From Neocallimastix lanati (nom. inval.) (lineage: Eukaryota > Neocallimastigomycota > Neocallimastigomycetes > Neocallimastigales > Neocallimastigaceae): 11,356 nucleotides of DNA. The stretch spans positions 1,549,001-1,560,356 of the forward strand of contig JACVTC010000026.1 in assembly GCA_016946835.1 (NCBI GenBank). The letters are read 5' to 3'. Position 1 is the stretch's first letter, and each line of letters opens with the position of its first letter. The notes under the pieces are model-generated. The model was given only the letters and a program-made list of their open reading frames with translations. It was not told where the DNA came from and did no database searches. The position numbers and the translations under genes were made by a program. Below, in pieces: positions 5,163 through 11,356 of the stretch.

Positions 5163-8100
5163 AAGGGAGTAGAAGCACTCCCATCGTCAAAAAAATTGCT
5201 TCAGTCTGCCATCGTCCCAAAACAGTTGACTTAAAAGAAGATGATGATTATGAAGAAATTGCTGATTTCCAAGAAGGTACTACTACGGATTATTACGAAG
5301 ATTTTGATGATGAGTCGGATGGTTCCAAAGAATTGGATTACTTAGTAAACGTTATAAAGAGAAAGGCAAATCCTAAAGATGAAGAGACTAGTGACCAAAG
5401 AGGAAAGAGGGTTCACCGTAGTCTAAGAGATGATCCTAAGCCAATAGTTACTCCAGGTTTACGAAAACAAAAAGAAAATCAATTAAGGGGAACATCGCGA
5501 CCAGTCAAAAAGCCAACAACTCAATTACATCCTTCGATTATGGCTCAACCCAGAATAGAGAAAGAAAAGAGGATTGAGAAAGAGCTAAGAGATAAGGAAA
5601 GAGCTAGTACTAGTACTTCTGTGGAAAATAATAAAAATAGTAATGTTAATATTATTAATGAAGAAACCTCTCAGGAAGGAAATAATTCTAAACAAACTTT
5701 AAATAAATTAATTCAAGAAAAATCATCAGAAAAGTCAACTGAAATTATGCCAACTAGAATTCCAAGAAGAATACAAATGCAAACTGATTGTGATAGTTAT
5801 GACGTGATCAAAGATTTAAACTCCAGTAATTGCAATATTACATTTGGACAATTATTGGACGTTGCTCCAAAGATACGGTCTCAAGTATCACAAGGACTTA
5901 AATTAGAAAAGAATAATACTAAAATTTCAGGTGCAGTGGATAATATGTGTGCTACTACAATAATAACGAACAATATAGATCATACATATAAAAGTAAACA
6001 TCATGAACCACAAGAAGATGATATTGCTATGGTTGATGTAATAGTAGATGGAGTTCGTGGTAAGGCTTTAATAGATTCATGTAGCAACTTAAGTATTATC
6101 ACAAAGCAATTTTTAGATAAATTGCCTTATCAGTATGAACCTATAGGAGTTAGTGCAGGACGAATACGTTTAGCAACGCTGAATGATGATTACTCAGAAG
6201 ATGTGTTAATCAAAGTTCCCGTAAAAATTAATGAACTAGAACTACTTGTTACGTGTAGAATTATAGACAAGGAGGATCCATTCTATGATATATTAATCAA
6301 CCTCAAAACTCAAATTGATAACCAGTTATTTATACATCCAATTAGATATAGTCTTTGTCGATTTAATGATCAAGGTTTAATTGAAGAAATTGCACCTATT
6401 AATAATGAATATGATGACGAAGAAAAATTATTATGTGTAATCAAAGCATTGAATCACCAAGAAGCTAAGCAACAATTGAAAACGATTGAAGGATTACCAC
6501 CCATAAAATATATATATGACACAGTTTTTCAAAGTACAATTAATTCAAATTATAGAGAAGCTATTACTAAATTACTTGAAGAATATATTGATATAATTGC
6601 AACTTCTTCTGAAGAATTAACACCTTCAGATTTATCACCACACAAAATTATTCTTAAGGAAGGAGTTAAACCTATTAAACAAAAATTTTATCGACTTAGT
6701 AAATTAAAAACAGATATCTTAAAAGAAGAATTAACCAAACTCATATATAAACGATTAATTGAACCTTCATGTTCAGAATGGTCATCACCAGTAGTACTTG
6801 TGCCTAAAAAGAACGGTAAATGGCGCCTGTGTATTGACTATAGGAAAGTAAATGAAGCAACTAAGAAGGATTCTTATTCTTTACCAAATATTGAGGAAAT
6901 TTTTGATAGCTTAGATGGAGCAAAAATCTTCTCAACATTAGATCTTTATTCCGGTTATCATCAAATATTAATGGATGATGATAGTGTTGAAATCACTACC
7001 TTTACAACTAAGTTCGGAAACTACCAATTCAAGGTAATGCCCTTCGGTTTAACAGGTGCTCCAGCTACATTCCAAAGAGAAATGAACCGTATACTATTTC
7101 CCTTAATAGGAAAATGCGTCTATAACTTTATAGATGATATTTTAATCTACTCAAGAACTGAAGAAGAACACCTAGAACATCTTAAACAAGTCTTAGAAAT
7201 ATTCAAGGAACATAAGTTAAAAATCAATATCGAAAAGTGTTCTTTCATGCAAACTGAAGTAGAAGTACTTGGACATAAAGTATCCTCAGAAGGTTTAAGT
7301 CCATTGGAAAACAAAGTTGAAGCTATTAAAGAATGGAAGGCTCCCTCTAACATTCATGAACTTCGATCATTTTTAGGAGCCATTGGATATTATAGAAATT
7401 TTATTAAGGACTTTGCAAAAGTTACTGCTCCTCTCTGCACTCTATTAAGAAAAGGTATTAAGTTTGAATGGAAAAAGGAACAAGAAGAAAGTTTTAAAAT
7501 TCTTAAGGAAAGATTAATCAATGCCCCAATATTAAGATTTCCTAGATTTGATAGAGAATTTATTATAAAAACAGATGCTTCCTATGATGGAATAGGCGGT
7601 GTGCTTTTACAAAAGGATGATGAAACTGGAAAGGAGCATCCGGTTCATTATATTAGTAGAAGTTTATCTAAATCGGAAAAGAATTATGGAATTACGGATC
7701 TAGAAGGTGCTGCTCTAATTTACTGTATTAATAAATTAAAATCTTATATTATGGGAAATCCTAAGCAAACTATAGTATATACAGATCATAGACCATTAAT
7801 CGGATTACTTAAAAGTAAGGAACCACAAAATTCTCGTCATACTAGATGGTGTTTGACTGTCAGTATGTTAGGAATTGATTTACGATATGAAACTGGAAAG
7901 AATAATGTTGTCGCAGATGCTCTATCAAGAATGAAAAATGAAAAAGAAAAAGTTGTCTTAACAACACAAATTATCAAGGAACAAGATGAAAACCTGCTTT
8001 CAAGAACCATTAAGGAATTTATTGAAGAAAAATTTACGACAATTGATGGTGTGGACTACTTTGTTGATGGCAATAATTATAGAAAATTAGTTACAGATAC

Positions 8101-9013
8101 AAAAGAAAAACTTCAATTAATTTTTCAAGCACACAGTATAGGACACGAAGGCTATTACAAGACATACCAACGTTTGAAAAAGAGCTACTATTGGAATAAT
8201 ATGGTTAATGACATTAAGCGAATTATAAGTAAATGTGAAAAATGTCAATTAAATAAATCTCAACCATACCCTGAACCAACGGAAGATAAACCAACTGAAG
8301 TGGAAGGACCATTTACACACTTAGGATTGGACATTATAGGACCTCTAAGTAAAACCAGAAATAATAATCAATATATAATCGTTGTGGTTGATTATTTTAC
8401 TAAATGGGTTGAGGCAGAGCCCACTGAAAATGTTACTTCTCAGGATGTGATAAAATTTTTAATTAATGTATTTGCTCGACACGGTGTACCTCAAATTATC
8501 ACTACTGATAATGGAACACAATTTACATCAGATATGACAAAAATCTTCCTTGATTTATATGATGTATATGTTAAATTTATCACTTCATATCATCCTGAAA
8601 GCAATGGTTTAGTTGAGAATCGTAATAAAGAAATTGGAAAATTATTACGATTACTAGGACAACAACACAAAGAATGGGATGAAATTTTACCATCTGCACT
8701 TTGGGCTTTAAGAACTACTAAAAACTCAATCACCAACCATTCAAGTTTTGAATTAGTTTATGGAAGGGAGGACCAACAACCTTTTGACATTGCTGCCAGA
8801 CCAACTAAGGGTATAAATAAGTCTTCTGACGAAATTCTACTGGAAAAATTTGTATCACACTACCAATGGGTAATGGAGGCCGCATCTAATATCAAAAATG
8901 CTTCGAAATATTGGGCTACTAGGAGAGAAGAAAAGACCAGTATGAATCAAGCTAAAAGAATAAAACCAGGTGATTTAGTACTAGTAAGAAACTTTAATCG
9001 AACTAAATTATAA
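5144..9013 (+). CDS. pol: Pol polyprotein: protease, reverse transcriptase, RNase H, integrase (premature stop at C-end)
   Basis: The frame opens after TGA 5141-5143 and is entered by -1 frameshifting at 5150-5156, so there is no start codon of its own. Numbering residues from codon TTG 5333 as 1: residues 1-230 are a charged, low-complexity linker. The protease has D248-S249-C250 where D-S/T-G is usual. RT motifs are WRLCIDYRKVN (from 497), D537 and FIDD (D601, D602). RNase H has D748, E791, D818 and D862. The integrase zinc finger is H934, H938, C968, C971, and the core is D1000, D1059, E1095 with exactly 35 residues between the last two. TAA at 9011-9013 ends the frame after residue 1226, before PYFVGP of the GPY/F module. 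The predicted Gag-Pol is 1589 aa. RT and integrase look functional. The stop may impair integration. Confidence 0.95.
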   Translation, partial: KLFKPLKGSRSTPIVKKIASVCHRPKTVDLKEDDDYEEIADFQEGTTTDYYEDFDDESDGSKELDYLVNVIKRKANPKDEETSDQRGKRVHRSLRDDPKPIVTPGLRKQKENQLRGTSRPVKKPTTQLHPSIMAQPRIEKEKRIEKELRDKERASTSTSVENNKNSNVNIINEETSQEGNNSKQTLNKLIQEKSSEKSTEIMPTRIPRRIQMQTDCDSYDVIKDLNSSNCNITFGQLLDVAPKIRSQVSQGLKLEKNNTKISGAVDNMCATTIITNNIDHTYKSKHHEPQEDDIAMVDVIVDGVRGKALIDSCSNLSIITKQFLDKLPYQYEPIGVSAGRIRLATLNDDYSEDVLIKVPVKINELELLVTCRIIDKEDPFYDILINLKTQIDNQLFIHPIRYSLCRFNDQGLIEEIAPINNEYDDEEKLLCVIKALNHQEAKQQLKTIEGLPPIKYIYDTVFQSTINSNYREAITKLLEEYIDIIATSSEELTPSDLSPHKIILKEGVKPIKQKFYRLSKLKTDILKEELTKLIYKRLIEPSCSEWSSPVVLVPKKNGKWRLCIDYRKVNEATKKDSYSLPNIEEIFDSLDGAKIFSTLDLYSGYHQILMDDDSVEITTFTTKFGNYQFKVMPFGLTGAPATFQREMNRILFPLIGKCVYNFIDDILIYSRTEEEHLEHLKQVLEIFKEHKLKINIEKCSFMQTEVEVLGHKVSSEGLSPLENKVEAIKEWKAPSNIHELRSFLGAIGYYRNFIKDFAKVTAPLCTLLRKGIKFEWKKEQEESFKILKERLINAPILRFPRFDREFIIKTDASYDGIGGVLLQKDDETGKEHPVHYISRSLSKSEKNYGITDLEGAALIYCINKLKSYIMGNPKQTIVYTDHRPLIGLLKSKEPQNSRHTRWCLTVSMLGIDLRYETGKNNVVADALSRMKNEKEKVVLTTQIIKEQDENLLSRTIKEFIEEKFTTIDGVDYFVDGNNYRKLVTDTKEKLQLIFQAHSIGHEGYYKTYQRLKKSYYWNNMVNDIKRIISKCEKCQLNKSQPYPEPTEDKPTEVEGPFTHLGLDIIGPLSKTRNNNQYIIVVVDYFTKWVEAEPTENVTSQDVIKFLINVFARHGVPQIITTDNGTQFTSDMTKIFLDLYDVYVKFITSYHPESNGLVENRNKEIGKLLRLLGQQHKEWDEILPSALWALRTTKNSITNHSSFELVYGREDQQPFDIAARPTKGINKSSDEILLEKFVSHYQWVMEAASNIKNASKYWATRREEKTSMNQAKRIKPGDLVLVRNFNRTKL
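5150..5156 (+). promoter_or_regulatory. -1 ribosomal frameshift slippery heptamer (T TTA AAC)
   Basis: Gag codons here are TAT TTA AAC CAC TAA, so T TTA AAC sits in exactly the X XXY YYZ phase needed for simultaneous slippage. Pol is in the -1 frame from this point (CCA at 5156-5158 is the next codon). UUUAAAC is an established efficient site, used for example by coronaviruses. The gag stop lies one codon downstream. Confidence 0.85.
5165..5202 (+). promoter_or_regulatory. H-type RNA pseudoknot stimulating the gag-pol frameshift
   Basis: Stem 1 is GGGAGT (5165-5170) with ACTCCC (5177-5182), 6 perfect pairs. Stem 2 is GAAGC (5172-5176), inside the stem 1 loop, with GCTTC (5198-5202), 5 perfect pairs. 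Loop 1 is a single A, there is no base between the stems, and loop 2 is 15 nt and A-rich on its 3' side. The 8-nt spacer from the heptamer is within the 5-9 nt that works best. The gag stop codon lies in the spacer. Confidence 0.8.
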
Positions 9014-9151
9014 CCTTACTTTGTTGGACCTATGAAAGTGGTAAAGAAACAATTCAATACAGTCACTTTAGCTGATCCTGCTACTAATATACAAATGAAT
9101 CGTAATGTTCATTTGAAAAATATTGTCAAGTTTAACTCAGCTTCTACCTAG
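9014..9151 (+). pseudogene. Separated integrase C-terminus (GPY/F module), 45 codons after the in-frame TAA
   Basis: The pol frame continues without a shift beyond TAA 9011-9013 for 45 codons to TAG 9149-9151. It reads PYFVGPMKVVKKQF, then NTVTLADPATN and NRNVHLKNIVKF. This matches the GPY/F-type end of Ty3/gypsy integrases, where the segment normally follows directly on a basic KL or RTKL run. It has no usable start of its own, so it is made only by stop readthrough or is lost. The TAA is followed by C, a weak termination context in eukaryotes. A single-base mutation from CAA or GAA is the simplest origin. Confidence 0.85.
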
Positions 9152-9161
9152 CTTGAGTCTT

Positions 9162-9169
9162 AGCGGGGG
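9162..9169 (+). promoter_or_regulatory. Candidate polypurine tract (AGCGGGGG)
   Basis: This is the only G-rich purine run between pol and the 3' LTR, suitable for priming plus-strand DNA. It is short, interrupted by one C, and lies 8 nt from the start of the shared LTR block instead of touching it. Confidence 0.55.
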
Positions 9170-9177
9170 CATCTTAA

Positions 9178-9962
9178 TACAGAATGAACAAATAATACTA
9201 ATTGTGCTAGAATAATATAAATTATTCTAACCTTATAGATTATTCTATTCTATATAATTGGAACTTTCCAATATTCTTCAAATATTACTAAATAGAAATC
9301 TTAAGTTAATAAATCACTAATTAACTTATAATTCCTTTTGAATTATCGATCCGATTCCATTATAATGTATTAAAAATCTTTAGCCAAGAATATTGTCCTT
9401 GCCCACTTAATATATTAATATTATATTTCTTTTGTATTATGTTATATTGAAAATAATCAAATCTATTTAATTAGTTATTAAAATTTTCGTTATTAATTTA
9501 AATTTATTTTTAATTACTAAATTTAACTAAACCACAATAAAATATTCTGTATAATCTCTTTATTTTTATTTTATATATATTAGTATTAAACTATTATTAA
9601 ATAATTAATAATTCAATAATATATAACTACTATTTATAACAATAATATTATTAACTAAAATAATAATTCAATTTCAATTTAAATGTTTTATTTATAAAAA
9701 TAATTAGTAATTAGTTTATTAAAAAAATAGTTAGGCTTTACAAATTTTAATTTGATAAAAAAATATAAATACATGTAATTTTAGTGAAATAAAATATAAT
9801 CAATAACTTTCTTTTTATTAAATAAATAATTATATTATTATTTTTCTTTTATAAATTTAAATAAATAAATATTGATTTTAAAACAAATTATTTTTTTTTT
9901 TATTGTAATTTTATTATTTGTGTTAATTATTATTATATTCCTAAAATTATATGAACCATACC
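9178..9962 (+). repeat. 3' LTR (785 bp)
   Basis: Near-identical direct repeat of 2959-3735, 8 bp longer through three small indels, all in short A, T or AAAAT runs. It carries the same TATAAATA box and AATAAA signals, so it would supply the 3' end of the RNA. Upstream of 9177 it does not match the 5' copy, and downstream it diverges after ATGA (9966). Confidence 0.9.
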
Positions 9963-9966
9963 ATGA
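9963..9966. repeat. Candidate target-site duplication, right copy (ATGA)
   Basis: This matches ATGA at 2955-2958. See that entry for the caveat that the element itself also has ATGA after its 5' LTR. Confidence 0.45.
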
Positions 9967-9979
9967 GGATTTCGTTACA
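9967..9979. other. Right arm of a possible interrupted element (CGTTACA terminus)
   Basis: GGATTTCGTTACA follows the target duplication. Its end is the near-perfect inverse of TGTAGCG at 2897-2903. The bases outside the two termini (CCCAG and CTAAG) agree at only 3 of 5 positions, so there is no clear duplication around the joined 75-bp sequence. Confidence 0.4.
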
Positions 9980-10070
9980 CTAAGACATAAAAAAATATAT
10001 AGTTAGTTAGATTATAATAAAAATGTAGTAATTAAAATAATATATAAAATAATAATATAATTAATAAAGA

Positions 10071-10116
<46 letters not shown>

Positions 10117-10441
10117 ATAAATAAAATATCTTAATAATAAGAAGAAATAAAAATTATTAATTATTGTGTTTATTCAATTTAGAATAATTTATCTTAACTA
10201 GAGTAGTGTCAAAAAAGCCCAAGGTACAATAACACGTACCATTAAATAATTTATTTAAGTTAGTTAATTTAGTTTAGTTTATTTAAAATAGTAATTCTAT
10301 TTAACTTAGTTTAGTTAGTTTAAAATACTTTAAAATTAATTTCGGAATAGTTTTAAATAGTCAAAATTAGTTTAAATAGTTTATAAAAATATTTTTGAAT
10401 TGTAAATATAAAAACATTAGTATTAATAATATTTATATAAT
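9980..10441. other. Gene-free AT-rich stretch
   Basis: This holds an A39 run (10076-10114), a small hairpin GGTAC/GTACC near 10223-10240, and a region (about 10255-10395) made of loose TTTAGTTTAGTT-type repeats. No gene or RNA is supported. Confidence 0.7.
10076..10114. repeat. Poly-A run (A39)
   Basis: The longest homopolymer in the window. No recognisable retroposon precedes it on the plus strand, so a tail origin is unproven. Confidence 0.9.
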
Positions 10442-10857
10442 TGTAACGGAGGTGCTTCTATTGTAAAGGCGGGATGAGATATAGAAACACAGAAAGGAGA
10501 AAACTCAATAGGTTTACACTATCTGTATAAATAATTCGTTTTATTAGAAATATTTTTTATTAATTATAAAATTTAAAATAATTATTAATATTAATCAACA
10601 AGGTAATATTTCGAATTACTTATACGTTAATTATTATTAATAAAAGCACAAAGAAAAATATTTTCATTCGTGAAGTTCGCACTATTTATACTTTTAACGG
10701 AAAAACAGTTTTAACATGTAAAAATAATTTTAAAGAAATATTTAGAAATATGTTTGTAATAATTAATAATGTAAAGTTTCTAGAATATAGATTTTAATTG
10801 ATGAAAATGAATCTTATCAAAAAAGAATAAAATAATTTATATAATAAGAATTTCTAA

Positions 10858-10890
10858 ATTCATTTCGGTTGAATTACGAACCGAAAGAAT
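10858..10890. repeat. Hairpin in copy B (TTTCGGTT / AACCGAAA)
   Basis: A perfect 8-bp stem (10863-10870 with 10879-10886) and 8-nt loop. After bulged A10862 it continues with ATTC (10858-10861) paired to GAAT (10887-10890). It is equivalent to 2036-2075 in copy A. The A-T pair of copy A is a T-A pair here. Confidence 0.7.
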
Positions 10891-10984
10891 CTTTAACTTT
10901 CTATAATTTTATACAGAAAGAATATTCAAGAAGATATTATTAATAATTAATAAAATAATTAATAAAATAATTATTTATGCAAAA

Positions 10985-11060
10985 TGGGTTGAGGTGTGAG
11001 TTGAACCCATGAAGTATTGGTCATGGTCAATGTAACTAACCATTGAACCAAAGTTCTAAT
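10985..11060 (-). other. tRNA-like A-box/B-box segment in copy B
   Basis: On the minus strand, TGGTTCAATGGTTAG (11050-11036) is an excellent A-box/D-arm match. It is followed by GGGTTCAACTC (11008-10998) as B box, with starts about 43 nt apart. The anticodon-arm position shows a 4-bp stem ATTG/CAAT with an 8-nt loop. The acceptor ends do not pair. It is a tRNA-derived relic in the same place as in copy A. Confidence 0.55.
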
Positions 11061-11083
11061 TTTACTAACTTTGATAAGAATGT

Positions 11084-11356
11084 ACTAAATAATGCATTCT
11101 TAATTAAATCTACGATTTATTTCTAATACATTATGTGTACATTATTATTTTTGTACTTTAATAAATTTTTAAATTCAAAGATTAAAAATTAGATCAAAAA
11201 TTATATTAAACTTTATAATTTTTATATTAAATCTTATATTAATAGTAATATTTTTATATATTTAAAACTTATATTAACAATATTAATAATAAATCTTATT
11301 TTTTTATTTTTATATTAATAATGAAAATTTGTATTAATAATATTTTTATATATTGA
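11084..11356. other. Gene-free AT-rich end of the window
   Basis: A/T-dominated sequence with repeated TATTAATA-type phrases. I see no open frame, RNA gene or structured repeat. Confidence 0.7.

Larger units (their letters stand above)
2959..9962 (+). mobile_element. Ty3/gypsy LTR retrotransposon, nearly complete
   Basis: The order is LTR, primer binding site, leader, gag, pol, purine tract, LTR. The pol order protease, reverse transcriptase, RNase H, integrase defines the Ty3/gypsy (Metaviridae) superfamily rather than copia. The two LTRs align end to end with about four substitutions and three short indels, so insertion was recent. Every catalytic motif of RT, RNase H and integrase is present. 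The one obvious lesion is an in-frame TAA near the end of pol. No chromodomain and no envelope gene are seen. Gag and Pol resemble elements that I associate with arbuscular mycorrhizal fungi. Confidence 0.95.
10442..11083. mobile_element. Repeat-family copy B: LTR-like or tRNA-headed SINE-like element
   Basis: This is the direct relative of 1642-2218. It starts TGTAACGG, then GGTGCTTCTATTGTAA, AATAAAAGCACAA (ending about 10651), TATTTATA (10683-10690), GGAAAA, ATGAATCTTA, a hairpin (10858-10890) and a minus-strand tRNA-like segment (10985-11060), ending TTACTAACTTTGAT. The TGTAACG start resembles LTR termini and also the CGTTACA end next to the retrotransposon. It is about 65 bp longer than copy A through scattered AT indels. 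There is no coding capacity. Confidence 0.6.

Noticed and set aside
5333-5335. TTG as a start codon for pol
   Set aside because: A eukaryotic message is unlikely to start at TTG here, and the pol frame is open 63 codons further upstream into the gag overlap with a frameshift signal. The TTG is internal.
7147-7353. 68-codon minus-strand frame
   Set aside because: Antisense shadow of the RT connection region of pol, with no motif of its own.
9152-9177. An envelope gene or chromodomain after integrase
   Set aside because: Only 26 nt separate the end of the pol frame from the 3' LTR, and the 45-codon tail matches only the GPY/F module.
1642-11083. Copies A and B as the two LTRs of one large element enclosing everything
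   Set aside because: They are far too diverged from each other compared with the near-identical inner LTRs, and no coding remnant of a second element lies between them.

Overview
The window is extremely AT-rich eukaryotic DNA, full of long homopolymer runs and micro/minisatellites. It has no prokaryotic signals such as operons or ribosome binding sites. The Gag and Pol proteins resemble Ty3/gypsy proteins that I associate with arbuscular mycorrhizal fungi (Glomeromycotina, for example Rhizophagus or a relative). That assignment is recalled family resemblance, not a search, so I hold it at moderate confidence.

Layout. Positions 1-71 hold the first 23 codons of a possible host gene on the minus strand. 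Positions 72-860 are intergenic. They contain a GC-richer island with a 52-codon ORF (265-423), then a stem-loop beside a T18 run that looks like the 3' end of a minus-strand retroposon. Positions 861-1618 carry a 45-bp and a 15-bp minisatellite. Positions 1642-2218 and 10442-11083 are two diverged, direct copies of one repeat family. Each has a TATTTATA box, a hairpin kept by compensatory base change, and a minus-strand tRNA-like A-box/B-box pair. Positions 2219-2896 are AT low-complexity DNA with an (AAAAT)21 array.

The centre (2959-9962) is a nearly complete, young Ty3/gypsy LTR retrotransposon. Its parts in order are: 5' LTR (777 bp), primer binding site, structured leader with a possible intron, gag (4245-5162), pol (5144-9013), purine tract, and 3' LTR (785 bp). 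The LTRs differ by about four substitutions and three small indels. Gag supplies the capsid and nucleocapsid. Pol supplies protease, reverse transcriptase, RNase H and integrase, which copy the RNA and insert the cDNA.

The main finding is the gag-pol junction. Pol lies in the -1 frame and has no ATG near its start. The 19-nt overlap contains the heptamer T TTA AAC in the correct phase, followed 8 nt later by a compact H-type pseudoknot (6-bp and 5-bp stems). This is a complete -1 programmed frameshift cassette. Other points of interest are an in-frame TAA that cuts off the integrase GPY/F module, a DSC in place of DSG/DTG at the protease active site, unusual LTR junctions, and the paired tRNA-like repeats.
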